Assembly (NCBI GenBank): GCA_949361645.1
Contig: OX442416.1
Span: 16,868,993 to 16,932,992, forward strand
DNA length: 64,000 nucleotides
Direction of reading: 5' to 3'
DNA from: Spongilla lacustris
Lineage: Eukaryota; Porifera; Demospongiae; Spongillida; Spongillidae
The position numbers and the translations under genes were made by a program. Positions 49,821 to 62,189 of this stretch are shown here, one piece after another. The notes under the pieces are model-generated. The model did no database searches and was not told where the DNA came from. It saw only the letters and a program-made list of their open reading frames with translations. Positions within the stretch are counted from its first letter, which is position 1, and the number at the start of each line of letters is the position of its first letter.

Positions 49821-50507
49821 TTGGTCTTTAGGAAGAATGCCACTTCCATTCTGACAGGCATACCTGAATTGAGCCGACAGATTGTGATGTTATGCGTTGC
49901 AAATTTTAGGATGTAATATGAGTGTTAAGGTTGTCTGCTGCCGGGGGGGGGGGGGGGGGGGGGGGAGTATAACTGATCAAACCAGAATAGTGAGAATACA
50001 AAAATTAAATTGTCAATTATTAAGGTATTCGATGTTATAACTGAAATTATTGTTGAGGATCAAAATCAAAATAGAATTGCTCGTATTCGTGCTCTGGTTC
50101 TTGGGCTATAGAGAGTTCAAAGGGCATGTCACTCGAAAATTAGTTCAGGCAAACTGAATTAAAAGCGGACCACTTTCCAAAGCCAAAATCGGGGAATTGT
50201 TTATTCATAACTGCTCATGTGCATGTGATGTGTGTATGCTTACATTACAGAACGTACAGCTTTTTATAATTACCACTTGCAGAAGGGATTTTATATGATC
50301 GACAGCACAACTTTTCTTAGTGTGTGTGAGGGCAGGGGGTACAATTTCATGACAATTCGGCTATAGTACTTGTTGTTTAATTAACTACTTCTGGCGGATA
50401 TCGCCGTTATGCGACGCATTGAGCAGCCAACGTTCAATTGGTAACAGTTAGAACGTTATTGGCGAAGCGGACGGCTATACCTTGCATCATGCATGTATAA
50501 TATGCGC

Positions 50508-52768
50508 ATGTACACCCAAAGAGGGGTGGGGGGGGGAGAGTAACTATACACATACATGTACTAGAAGGAAAAATGTAGGTTTGATGTGCTGGCACACCTG
50601 TCGTGAGAGGGGTGGAACGAAGATGTCGTTATACACATGCAGGGGAACCTGCATGCAGAGCGGTATCTCTATATCTATACACCTGCAGAGGAGCAGGTAA
50701 CTATAAACATATCAGTTGGAGGGATTAAAAGATGTTTACGATGTGCCTGTATGTCAGTACACCTGAGGGCGGTGTCTGTACACAAGGGAGTATATAGTTA
50801 ACTATAAACATATCCTATGGATCCATGCAGATATTATAATAATTTGCCTAGCTGTGCAAGTATACAAATGACAGGGGGTGGAACAAGCAAGGAGGTAACT
50901 AATGTTTTTATTCACTCAGTTTAGTAATATATATATACTTCCATATAAGGGTTAGAATTACCTTTCGACCACACATTATGCACCTATCCATATATAATTC
51001 TCCCTGTCCAAGAAGTACAACACAACGAAAAGTGTAAATTTATAAAGTTTAATGTTGACATCGACGTAAATGAATCCAAGGATATTTAATTATTACATGG
51101 ATTAGAAATGCCTCATACACAAGTACATATAAATTTGTTGACGCCATCCTCGGTAACACCTTGTGAACCACTTTTTGTCGTCTGTGTATGGTCATTGTTA
51201 TCTGATTTGGTGACAGATACAGTGTGGATGCAATTGTTATGGACATTTAGTTCAATATAAGCAACCTACTGCTTACATGTAAGTGGTGTGGGACATCGCA
51301 TGGATAGATGTAGCACAAGTGTGAGAAGGGATAGGGACACTAGGTATATGACCTTTTGTAGCCATCCAATAAGGCAAATCATTTGGTCGAACAAATTAAA
51401 TTAATGAACCACTTGCGCTGACATCATGCGGGTCGGGGTTATGTACCCAGACTAGGTGGGGGTGGGAGGGGCAGCTACAGCTGTTAAGCAATACGATAGC
51501 CGGCTAGGCGCTATTCTTGGCGCCCTGTCAGTTGTTTGGCGCCCACTTTTTGGGCTATACTCTGGCCAGACCACCACTGACTATTGATGGTAATTGCAAA
51601 AACATGTGGGCCCGAAGTCGCTTCTTAATACAAAGAGCAGAAAAGAGTTTTCTGCAGACAATGTAATACCAATCTTATATCCATATTTGCATTACTAAAC
51701 CTCCCCGCGGTGGAGGGGGGGGGAGGGGGAGGGGGAGGGAGGTCATATAAATGTAAATAATACGTGCCCAGACTGCCACTTTCAATGGTATGATCATGAA
51801 TGTCATTTATGGCATGATTATAGCAAAGTTGATGTAAAATGCGCCTTGCTACTTACATCGAAATGTTGTAAATCCAGTCAATTTGAAAATTACCCCACAG
51901 TGGCAAAAGGAATATTGATGTTCACAAAAACCTCAATCAATGTATCAGCAGAATATAAAAACACACACATCATTGATCAATTTCACCAAGTGGTCGATTG
52001 TATAAGCTGTTCCACCCTCCGTTATGGGCGTAGGCTTTAACTCTTTAACAGCGCAAATGAATGAGGTCATTTAGGCATTAAAACACATGTAAGCTGTACT
52101 GTTTGTTAGAGATCGTACGCTTCTCGTGTGATATATCTTTGAGTACTTATGGAAATTGTGTAGGGTGTGTTGGGACGCATGCAGTTATGTGAGTGCACGC
52201 GAAAATTATTTAGGCATGTGATGGATATGTGATGTGGAGGAGATAGGTCTGGAAGGTCTTGAAGTCAACTATGAAATTCACATACAGAGGGAAGATTTAA
52301 AGTACTGCAAGTGAATAAAAACATTAGTTACCTCCTTCCTTGTTCCACCCCCTCTCAGGTGTATACATGTACTACTAGGCAAATAATAATAATGGCTGCA
52401 TGGATCCTTCTGATATATGTTTATAGTTAACTTTATACCCCCCTAGAGTTAGGTGTACAGATATCTCTATTCCACCCCCTCTCAGGTGTACAGGTACATT
52501 ATTAATATCTCTCTCCTTCTGATATGATTATAGTTACATATATCTCCTGTGTGCAGACACCACTCTCAGGTGTAAAGGCACATCACCAATATATCTCCTT
52601 CTGATATGTTTAGAGTTAGGGCTACAGATATCTCCCTCTCTGGTGTGCAAGTACATCATTAATATATCTCTCCTTCTGATATGATTATAATCACTTCCTC
52701 CCCTGTGTGCAGACATCTCCATTCCACCCTCTCTCGGATGTACAGGCACATTATCTCCCCGATGCATA
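50508..52768. mobile_element. Foldback-like element with minisatellite ends, right arm
   Basis: Exact mirror of the element at 44,440–46,700. Confidence 0.65.
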
Positions 52769-52989
52769 TTATATGCATATCACAGTAGCCATCCCTGACC
52801 CTGCCATCTTTTTTATACAAGTAACCTTCTATGTGCATTCCTATTTGTATGTACCTTCAACAAATGCTGTAAAGAATTGAAAGTTGACTGCTCAATTAAA
52901 TACATCGCTGAAAGGTGACATCTGCCAAGAGAAAGACTAATTGATGTGTTGCCTATCAGTGACAACTGCCTTTAAAGAGTTAACACACT

Positions 52990-53517
52990 GGGAGTGCGTT
53001 GTGAGGGAACAAGGGTGTGTGTGGTGTAAGGAGGGAACATGTGTGTGTTGTGTGGTGTATAAGAAGGAAACGTGTGTGGTGTGGTGTAAGGAGGGAACAT
53101 GTGTGTGTGGTGTGGTGTAAGGAGGGAACATGTGAGTGTGGTGTGGTGTAAGGAGGGAACATGTGTGTGTGGTGTGGTGTAAGGAGGGAACATGTGTGTG
53201 TGGTGTGGTGTAAGGAGGGAATGGTGTGGTGTAAGGAGGGAACATGTGTGTGTGGTGTGGTGTAAGGAGGGAATGGTGTGGTGTAAGGAGGGAACATGTG
53301 TGTGTGGTGTGGTGTAAGGAGGGAATGGTGTGGTGTAAGGAGGGAACATGTGTGTGTGCTGTGGTGTAAGGAGGGAACATGCATGAGAGGTGTGGTGTAA
53401 CGAGGGAACGTGCGTGTATGTGGTGTCATGTAAGGAGGGAACATGTGTTTGTGGTGTGGTGTTAGGAGGAACATGTGTGTGTGCTGTGGTGTAAGAAGGG
53501 AACATGTGTGTGGTGAT
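52990..53517 (-). repeat. 31-bp minisatellite, right arm
   Basis: Inverse copy of the array at 43,650–44,205, about 41 bp shorter; this is the one clear difference between the arms. Confidence 0.9.
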
Positions 53518-54257
53518 GAGGGACAGTAGATGTGATTGACAAAGTGCATTTTACATTGTAATAGGTTCGTTGTGTGCTCCTCCCATGCTCCCTGCTTGCA
53601 TTCCAGCATAGAGCCCACTCTTCCCCATAACGGCATCAATGTAACAATACATGCTCCACCCCTCACCTCTACACCATCTGATCCAAATCACCCCATATCC
53701 ATAGCACCCCATATCCATAGCACCACATATCCTTCTCCCCTATAATGCCTCTGCTTTCTTTTACTCAGTTCACCCACTTGTAATTTCACACCTTTCCACT
53801 ATTACTACTTTTCTACACTATAATTACAGTACATCTGTACTTATTCATGAATAGTAACAACATGAATACCAATACATGTAGGTGGGATGCTAAAGGTACA
53901 TTGTGTATCTCTGTGGTCAGGGTCACTGGGGTGTTGTCCACACATTGGCAGAGTGCACTGTTTCGTTGTTTTTATCTCCCTGCCATTCCTTTTGGAACAT
54001 AACACACAGTCCCTTTAATTTGTTTTGGGGCATTGACTTTGGTGATGTTTGAAAATGTCTCTTTATTAGTCAATTGATGGCTCTGGCTACCTGGGTCAGA
54101 CTACAAGTATTTGTGTGTGAGCATTTTTGAGCCATCATTTCCCCTTCTGCCCTGGTGAGACCTTCCCTTGCTACCTTGGTAAGACCTCTCCTCCCTGCCC
54201 TTATAAGCATTTACCTCCCTGCTACATCTATTGCGCTATGTAATAATATAAATAATA

Positions 54258-54400
54258 GTTTCCTTGTGTGCTCCTCCCATGGTCCCTGTTTGCATTCCAG
54301 TATAGGGCCCATCCCCATAATGGCATCAACGTAACAATACATGCTCCACCCCTCACCTCCACACCATCTGATCCATAGCACCCCATATCCTTAGCACATA
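54258..54400. repeat. Diverged direct copy of 53,567–53,720
   Basis: Just outside the palindrome, TGTGTGCTCCTCCCATG, then GCATTCCAG, then CATGCTCCACCCCTCACCTC recur with about 10% differences and small deletions relative to the right arm. It shows that part of the arm sequence was duplicated earlier than the palindrome formed. Confidence 0.8.
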
Positions 54401-54946
54401 CCCTCAGCCCATAATACGTTTGCCATAATCATTTCTCCACCCATGTTCCTTTTGCCCGCTCGTTTGGCAGGTACTGCACAGCCACTGGGTGGAAATAGAT
54501 GATGAAGGAGGACATGCTTGATTGGAGAGGTGGGGCCTGAGTATGGCATCTCTGAAATGATGCTATGGGGAGAGAGAGCCCGACAAACATCTTGTAACAA
54601 CTTCCCATTTCACTGTAGAATTTCCCATTACATTTTTTTTTGGACAAAATCTACAATCAAACGTATTTTATTCAAAACATATACCTTTCCCATTCAATCA
54701 TAGAATTTCCCATTTACCATTCTATACATGTTGTACAACATTGCATGGCACATTACAAATCTAATGGGTGTAGTTTAATTTTGAAGCCCATATTCAAAAC
54801 TACAGTCCTTATTTTGCACATGCTCTTGATTTGCTTCTTTGTCATCTTCCCACTCTTCACTCATTTCTTCCTCTTTCTCTCCATTTTCATTTATTGCAGG
54901 ATCTTCACTCAATGCCTCTTCCAAAAATTGTTGAATGCTTGCTGCA

Positions 54947-57900
54947 CTATTTGTAATAATGATGGTATTTCTTTTCATTATCAGAGCCTGTAATGGTGAA
55001 TCTGAAGTTTGAAAGTTTAATTTAAGTTCATGAAGTAGTGTGCATACAATGTTTTTGAAATTTCAAAGCAGGTAAGCAGGTGCATAAAAAGTTTCCAGCA
55101 CATGGTACATAAATAAAACATTTGAAATTTCAAAGCAGGTCAGCACCATTCATTACTATTTGTATTAATTGCTGTGCTCAGATTTATGATCGTGCAAACA
55201 ATTTCATTTGAAATTTCAAAGCAGGTAAGGGTGCATAAAACGTTTCCAGCACATGGTACATAAATAAAACATTTGAAATTTCAAAGCAGGTCAGCACCAT
55301 TCATTACTAATTGTATTAATTGCTGTGCTCAGATTTATGATAGTGCAAACAATTTCATTTGAAATTTCAAAGCAGGTAAGGGTGCATAAAACGTTTCCAG
55401 CACATGGTACATAAATAAAACATTTGAAATTTCAAAGCAGGTCAGCACCATTCATTACTAATTGTATTAATTGCTGTGCTCAGATTTATGATCGTGCAAA
55501 CAATTTCATTTGAAATTTCAAAGCAGGTAAGGGTGCATAAAACGTTTCCAGCACATGGTACATAAATTAAACATTTGAAATTTCAAAGCAGGTCAGCAAC
55601 ATTCATTACTATTTGCATAAATTGCTGTGCTCAGATTTATGATCGTGCAAACAATTTCATTTGAAATTTCAAAGCAGGTAAGCAGGTGCATAAAAAGTTA
55701 CCAGCACATGGTACATAAATAAAACATATGAAATTTCAAAGCAGGTCAGCAACATTCATTACTATTTGTATTAATTGCTGTGCTCAGATTTACGATCATG
55801 CAAACAATTTCATTTGAAATTTCAAAGCTGGTAAGCAGGTGCATAAAAAGTTTCCAGCACATGGTACATAAATTAAACATTTGAAATTTCAAAGCAGGTC
55901 AGCAACATTCATTACTATTTGTATTAATTGCTGTGCTCAGATTTATGATCGTGCAAACAATTTCATTTGAAATTTCAAAGCAAACGTTCAAAATACCATT
56001 CACAAATATTTGAAATACAAGTAATCTTGAAATTTCAAAACATTCATTTCACATAATGTTCAGATTGCAAGCAGCCGTCTTGAAATTTCAAAGACCCATT
56101 TAGAAATTTCAAAGCAGCATCTCAAATATTATTTCAATTGGGTGCTTTGAAATTTGATTAATGACTATCCATTCATTTTGAGAGAATCTTTCCATGCGAC
56201 AAAGGACAACCTACAGCCATCCTTTTAATTACCCACATGCTCAACATACCAACTGTGTCCTGTGTGCTCAGAATGAAGTCATTTTCTAAGCTTAGGTGTG
56301 CTACTAAGTTGCTGTACAGCTCTGAAAGTGTTCCACTGAACAAGTTGCAAGCATTTTCTGGAAATGACACTAATTGTGCCCTAAAAGATTTATCTCCAGC
56401 CACTGCAATAATGAATGGTTCAAGTGCTGACCTAAGGATTGGACCTGTGGGGAATTGTCACCAACTAAAAACTCATTTTAAAAAATATTTCACCACACAT
56501 TTACCTTCTGAAGAGATGCATTTTTTATAGTAAGAAACCTGGACCAATAGTTGTAGTTCTTCTAATTCCAAACAAACTCCAGCAAGTTTCTCAATTGGAG
56601 CAAAGCACACTATGGCAAATGCGCAACAATTGCATGCTGTATTTATTGTTTGAATCACTCTGCCAGTATTGATAACCTATAAGTAAAAAAAGGTGAATAA
56701 GTATTATTATTGGTGAAGATCTTGTGCTAACCATAGGAGATTGATCTTTCAATGTGAGAAATGACAACCTAAAACCATTAAATTTAGGGACCATCCTTAA
56801 TACATCATCTTCACTTATTGAAGCTCCAAAATCTGATCGTAAGAAGCCAGCAAGATTGGATCTGTCAGGTGTCCATGTAAATGTTATTTCCGAATCAATC
56901 ACAGCTGATGACTGTGCTGCAACTGGTAGACCTGGATGTCTAGATATTTTTAAAAAGCATTACAAAAATAAAAACATAAAATCAATGCTGTTCTTACATC
57001 ACAGCTCTTCTACAGTAATCCATAAAAGACATTGATTCTGGATTGAAGTTAGGAACAAACAGATCAAGTAACTTTTGTTCTGATGCAAATGCTGGGTATT
57101 TGAGCATGGCACTTTCCCAGTTTTCTGCTCCAACCTGCTTTATAAAACTAAGCTTTACTTTATCCAATGCCTTTATTTTTTTGCAGTAGTTATTGAGCTG
57201 ATTAAATTTCAGACTGCCATCCTTTACCTTCTGCAAAACCTTCAACACACAGTCAGGATCTAAGCCTCTCAAACCTTTAAAGTGAAATCCCTTGCAGTCT
57301 GATTTGATGTTTGATGAAGTAGACAATTTTTTGGGATCCTTTTCAATCATGTGAACAATGCTGCAATATATTTCATATGCAGATGAAGGCATTGCAGCTA
57401 AAAAATATACCATATCTTCATCTAGTTTTTTGTTCTAAATAAGTCAGAAAGAAAATGACTATTCATCTATGAAAGTTAAACAACACACTTACAGACATCA
57501 TCAGAGTTGCTGCACAAGAGATTCTCCACTCCTGTGTTTTTAAAGGGGTGTCTTCACTAAGGCAAGTTTTTCCAGCAAGTGTGTAGAGACGCATTCTACA
57601 TAGGTGAACCTGTACATTCACAGGTATGGCATATTTAAGAACAAGAATTGTTTGGCAACATACCTTGTCCTGTGTTGTCATTTTATTTACAAATTCAGTC
57701 GCTCGATTATGGCGATGAGCAAGGTGCTGTGACTGCTCATCAGTAAGGTTTACATACACACTTACATTTCTGTGCGTAAACATAGGGTCTCTAGAAACGT
57801 CTTCATTCTCACCCAAAAGTTGTTGCAGTGCTATCCGTGTATGATTTCCACCAATACATTCATACGTGTATTTTTCTACATCAGCTGCAAGAAACTTTTC

Positions 57901-58683
57901 ATCAGATGTTAGTCTTAGTAGTCCAATAATTGGAGCTACTTCAATTGTTCGATTACTCAGCATTTCACACTTCAGACTTGCAACAAAACTGTCATCAGGT
58001 GTACGGATTAGCCTATCCAATTCAGGTGGTATAAGGTTGAGTACAGGAATGCGGAAGATTCCTAAATTGAATTTTTTGGGAATGCTTTATTATGGGTGGT
58101 GTTTATCAAGGCACAAGTATCTAGCTATTAAAGCATACATTGTAAAAACTATGTTGTACATATACTTACCAACAAATGATTTTCTAATGTCATCATCAAT
58201 CACTTCTTTCTCTTCGGATGATTCTTTTACTGCTGGTCGTTTTCTGATGTTGCTAGTGTTGCCAGTAGGCTGTGTATTTTCTAACCAAATATATGCATAC
58301 AAGATAATTTATTTCATACAATTACAAAAAATGGAAGGCAACCTCACTAGCCTAGTATAGAGTTTTGGATATTTTTTTGTGGCATGATTGTTTAGTTAAA
58401 TACATGTCTATGTACAATAAAAAATACAATTATTATTATTCCAATAACTATACATGCATTTAATCAAACAAATAACCATTAATAATTTGTTCTTACCAGC
58501 TAATCGATTCCCTATCATATCTGCAATTCTTTGTTTCCCTTTGGATTGCACTTTAATTGGTGGTCTGTCTATGGCTTTGCTACTGGTCTCACTTGTTTCA
58601 GTTAAGCAGACAGATGGTGACTTTCCAATACACTTAACAAAGAAATCTGTATTGACCTTCAACATGCGTGTAGGTGGGAAGTA
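54947..58683 (-). CDS. ParB/sulfiredoxin-fold protein, multi-exon
   Basis: Exons on the minus strand: 58,683–58,497; 58,280–58,170; 58,061–57,664; 57,609–57,493 (the 54-nt gap is in frame and may be retained); 57,434–56,998; 56,939–56,732; 56,676–56,505; 56,444–56,250. Then either read-through to a stop at 56,173 or a last exon 54,987–54,947. All internal junctions have GT–AG and matching phases. The third exon holds the recognisable domain: 'IEVAPIIGLLRLT', a strand 'YTYECIGGNHTRIALQQL', then 'NVSVYVNLTDEQSQHLA'. GGNHTR…QQL matches the phosphate-binding GGCHR of sulfiredoxin and the equivalent GxxR of ParB, with Asn at the catalytic Cys of Srx, so nucleotide binding is likely but sulfinic-acid reduction is not. 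The C-terminal 400 residues are unrecognised. Exon 2 is basic then acidic ('IRKRPAVKESSEEKEVIDDD'). The start is unsure: ATG at 58,665 or an upstream exon. Function inferred: DNA-associated partner of the divergent gene. Confidence 0.65.
55030..55985. repeat. Tandem array of about 151-bp units with paired palindromes
   Basis: About six units. Each contains TTTGAAATTTCAAA (a 14-bp perfect palindrome) twice, at spacings of roughly 66 and 85 bp, once followed by GCAGGTAAG and once by GCAGGTCAGC. Isolated and degenerate copies continue to 56,160 (56,027; 56,071; 56,101; 56,148). The array lies in a possible 3' intron or just downstream of the ParB/Srx-like gene. Units differ by few substitutions. 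Confidence 0.9.
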
Positions 58684-58936
58684 CTTGATGTTGTATTAGG
58701 CGTGACGTCATATCAAATCATTAACCACGGAAGGCTACTTGAGTCGCCCAGTAGGTACATGCGCACCTATTCATGCACTGGTACCAAAGTGCACTGCTCC
58801 ACCTACATCCCCATGTGCCATCACCCGTCCCACCTAGACACTGCTCTCCCAAACCACGGTGGCGTCATGGCGCATATATGTACGTACACATAAATTAGCA
58901 AGACATACGTAGTCTAGATCGTAATTTTTAACTTAC

Positions 58937-59495
58937 TTGTTTTCGTCAACAGTGGAATTGTTGTTGCCCAGATAGTACAAAATTCACTCGAAGATGTCAC
59001 TGCGCTGAACTTTCTGCACACATCATTTGCCGTCGTCTCGAAGTTGATAACAGACAAGCATTTGGGGCGAACTGTTCCTGGTTTGGTGCGAAACTGTACG
59101 TGTAAGAAATAAATAACATTTTAATTTTGTACATATATGCAATATTTTGGAGGACGAACCATGACCAGCGATGGCCATTAGCTATCAGGTCACAGCTGTA
59201 TTTATTGGAGATTAGAGATTGTCTTAAACCCTATTTTATGAGCGGCTTTTGTAACAGAATCTAAATGCAACTTTCTAGGGCGCACTGCAGGAAGTCTAGC
59301 TTCTATAAAGACCCTTACCACAACGTAGTCTTTGCCGTCCTTCTGATAACCTTTTACGTCAACTACAGGTCCAACAGGGAGCAACTTTCCGTCAACATTA
59401 GCCGTCATCTTATGTCCATCATTCATCAAAGTCACCTCGTTCGATTCTTTGCAATATTCCAAGTACCACATTTTGGCTTCCATATACAGCTGCAA
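58937..59495 (-). CDS. Uncharacterised protein, first exon(s), divergent from the plus gene
   Basis: ATG at 59,495 opens a 97-codon frame ('MQLYMEAKMWYLEYCKESNE' and on to 'FKTISNLQ') ending at 59,202. An internal donor GTAAGG at 59,318 is in phase with an open exon at 59,093–58,937 ('FRTKPGTVRPKCLSVINFET'), which has a strong acceptor (CGTACAG) and donor (GTAAGT). Thus there are two readings: an intact 97-residue protein, or a spliced start of a longer gene. The phase-1 end of 58,937 does not fit the phase-0 start of the exon at 58,683, so a link to the ParB/Srx-like gene needs an extra exon or another junction. No known domain recognised. Confidence 0.45.
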
Positions 59496-59573
59496 TGAAT
59501 GAAACCTTTTGGCGCGTTTACATACACAAGCAGCTGAAGATTCATTTTGCCGGTCACGTGAACTAGTCTTGAA
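59496..59573. promoter_or_regulatory. Putative bidirectional promoter region (78 bp between ATGs)
   Basis: Only 78 bp separate the two divergent start codons. The interval holds GGTCACGTGA with a CACGTG E-box and a GGCGCG word, and no TATA box. Transcription starts and 5' leaders must lie in or near it, or inside the opposite gene. Confidence 0.5.
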
Positions 59574-62128
59574 ATGGCGTACTTGTGCGAAGGAGATTGC
59601 GAGTCCGTTAGATTCAGTGACCTTGACACTTCAGATTTAGATGTCAGATTCAGCGACCTAGAATCTTCAGATTTGGAGGTCAGATTCACCGACCTAGAGT
59701 CTTCAGACGTGGATGATATTTCTGATACCCGGACTCCTTCAGCTCAGTACACCACTGATTTGATATCAAGTTCACAGCTTAATAGTCAGAGTGATCAATC
59801 ATTGTTCTCACAATCAGGTATGTAGGGCCTTATTTGTTCATTTCTGCGTATATGCATTGCTCTCCGTAAAGGTACATGCATGCATGTACTCCGCAACACA
59901 AAACCCGGCCCTTAATGCTGGTTTGGGGACTTGATGCAGTATATACCCCCAGGAAAAATAGAACGCATTTATAAACAACGCAGCTGCAATATTGTTTCTT
60001 ATTATAGTTGCAATGGTAAATATTGGTGTGTGTCACCGCGTGCGTATCATGTATACATGCATACTTATACGCTTGTGGCGAAGGTGGGAGGGATAGTTTT
60101 TATTTTTTCTCTTTCCCCAATTACAACCCCCTAATTTGTTTCTTGCTTCACAATGAATATAAACCTTTAACTTGTTTAGAGTTGGAGGTCAGATTCAGCG
60201 ACCTAGAATCTTCAGACGAGGATCTAAATGCCCGGAGTCTTTCAGCTCAGTATACTGATTTGAAATCAAATTCGCAGTTCAGCAGTCACAGAGCTCAATC
60301 ATTATTCTCGGGATCAGGTAGGGCCTTATTTATACATTCAGTGCTGCGTATATGTATATATAAACGGCGTCTCCGTACAATTTACAAGTACATATGTGTA
60401 TACACTAATTCAATGATTATTTAACAATTTTATATTAATGCTTAAGGCGCTCGCTTGGGATGTTGTTTGGCTTGCTCTCTGGCAATGTAGTACAATGCAT
60501 AAACCATGCAGCTGCAATGATGTTTATAAACATATTTGCTACGGTAAAGTATGCATTACCAATTTTGCGAATATTAACGGTTGAGTGGAGAGACTATTAA
60601 TACTAACGGCTGACGCTGTGTGTGTGTGTGCGTTTGTGCGAATGTTTATTATAAAGTCAGTGACAAGGCAAGGAACTTGTTAACGAAGAAAAGTAACCAA
60701 ACAAACGGTTTACTTGTTGCATTCATTCTTATCGTTCTCAAAGCAGCTTATGTAAGCATTACTGATTATAATATTTCACATCAGTGCGTACGTAATGTGG
60801 TTTGCTACATGTTGGTTGACTTGTGCGTTTTTGGACTTGTATTATTGAATTAGCCTCCAAAATATCTCCTTATTATAGATACTTGCAGGATTGAATTTCA
60901 ATCTCAATCTCTGAGCACACATTGCAATACAAATAATAGTAATATACTTTAGAAAATAATTAAATCTTATTTATTATATATTATAAGGTCTGAACAGCAT
61001 TGAAGATTTGGGATGCTCATCCAGTGATACTGATCCAGACGTCCAAGGCTGCACAAAAATACACAACTGTAAGCTCATATGTTAAAGGTATCAGCATAAT
61101 AATACAAACATGCTATTAGTATAAAACATTAGAAAATGCTTCAGGCTCTCTCATTGCATAAATTCATAAGTGTGTGAGTTTTGATCAAAATCTGACCTTT
61201 TCAGGTGCTTCTATTCTTTGGAATGCCTTTGATGTTGCCAAAATGAATGGTTGTACACCTCAGTGTTCTCAAAGTGTTCATGGTATTTCTCCACTGGACA
61301 TTCTAAGCTACCATCATTATTTTATTCAGCTCCCAAAGTCAGCCAAATTACAATGGATAATCGACTATATTCATCTGCATTCGCTAAGAGAATCTAATTC
61401 TGGCATTACTTTTATTATAGCTGGTAAATCTGTTTGCCAAAATTTGTGGATTGCTACTCTTGGAATCAGTACATCATTGTTTTACAAGGCTAAACAAAAA
61501 GCATATAGTGGATGTCTCAAAATTTCCAAATCCACTGAACGTGCTCCTTTACAAAAATCCCATGAAGCTATTGCATGGATGCATAGTTATTTCAACTTAG
61601 TTGGTGACTATATGCCCAACAGAATGGTAGTACACTTGCCCAGCAATCTTTCAAAATTATCAGTGTACCAAAGAATGGTGGTTGATATGACTAACAGAAA
61701 AAAAGACAGCATTGTAAGTAAAAGTCACTTCTTCCGTCTTTGGGAAGAGCATTTCAGCCATGTCAACATTCCAAAGGTTTGTTCTCAAAAGCAAATGTTG
61801 CATGTGTAATCATTTAATTTTTTAGGAAAACAGATTTACAAAATGTGACATTTGCAGCATAATAAAATCAGAGAAAGAGAAAACGATGGATCAAACCAAG
61901 ATAGTGCAATTGAATGAACTAATGGAGGACCATATGAAATTGCAAATGTATGTATGTATGTATGTATGTATGTATGTATGTATGTATGTATGTATGTATG
62001 TATGTATGTATGTATGTATGTATGTATGTATGTATGTATGTATGTATGTATGTATGTATGTATGTATGTATGTATGTATGTATGTATGTATGTATGTATG
62101 TATGTATGTATGTATGTATGTATGTATG

Positions 62129-62189
<61 letters not shown>

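Larger units (their letters stand above)
43069..54098. repeat. 11 kb near-perfect palindrome (arms 43,069–48,582 and 48,626–54,098)
   Basis: The two arms are reverse complements with sequence identity so high that every open frame in one arm recurs letter for letter in the other (for example 46,508–46,726 and 50,482–50,700). The spacer is 43 bp (48,583–48,625). Homology ends sharply at TGACCC (43,069) and GGGTCA (54,098). The only length difference I find is about 41 bp in the 31-bp minisatellite. Even the 23-bp poly-C and poly-G runs have equal length. Either a very recent or gene-converted inverted duplication, or an assembly/read-fold artefact. Confidence 0.95.

Noticed and set aside
54775..54978. 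Acidic minus-strand frame 'EEEMSEEWEDDKEANQEH' as the end of the ParB/Srx-like protein
   Set aside because: It would need phase 0 at the acceptor at 54,987, but the preceding donor at 56,250 is phase 1; the phase-1 reading ends after about 13 codons. Kept only as an alternative.
55030..55985. CRISPR-like regularly spaced repeat
   Set aside because: The spacers are as conserved as the palindromes, the unit is 151 bp, and the genome is eukaryotic: an ordinary tandem satellite.
58702..58893. Plus-strand 63-codon frame
   Set aside because: Lies in the upstream region of the minus-strand gene, has no recognisable domain, and shows no splice context.
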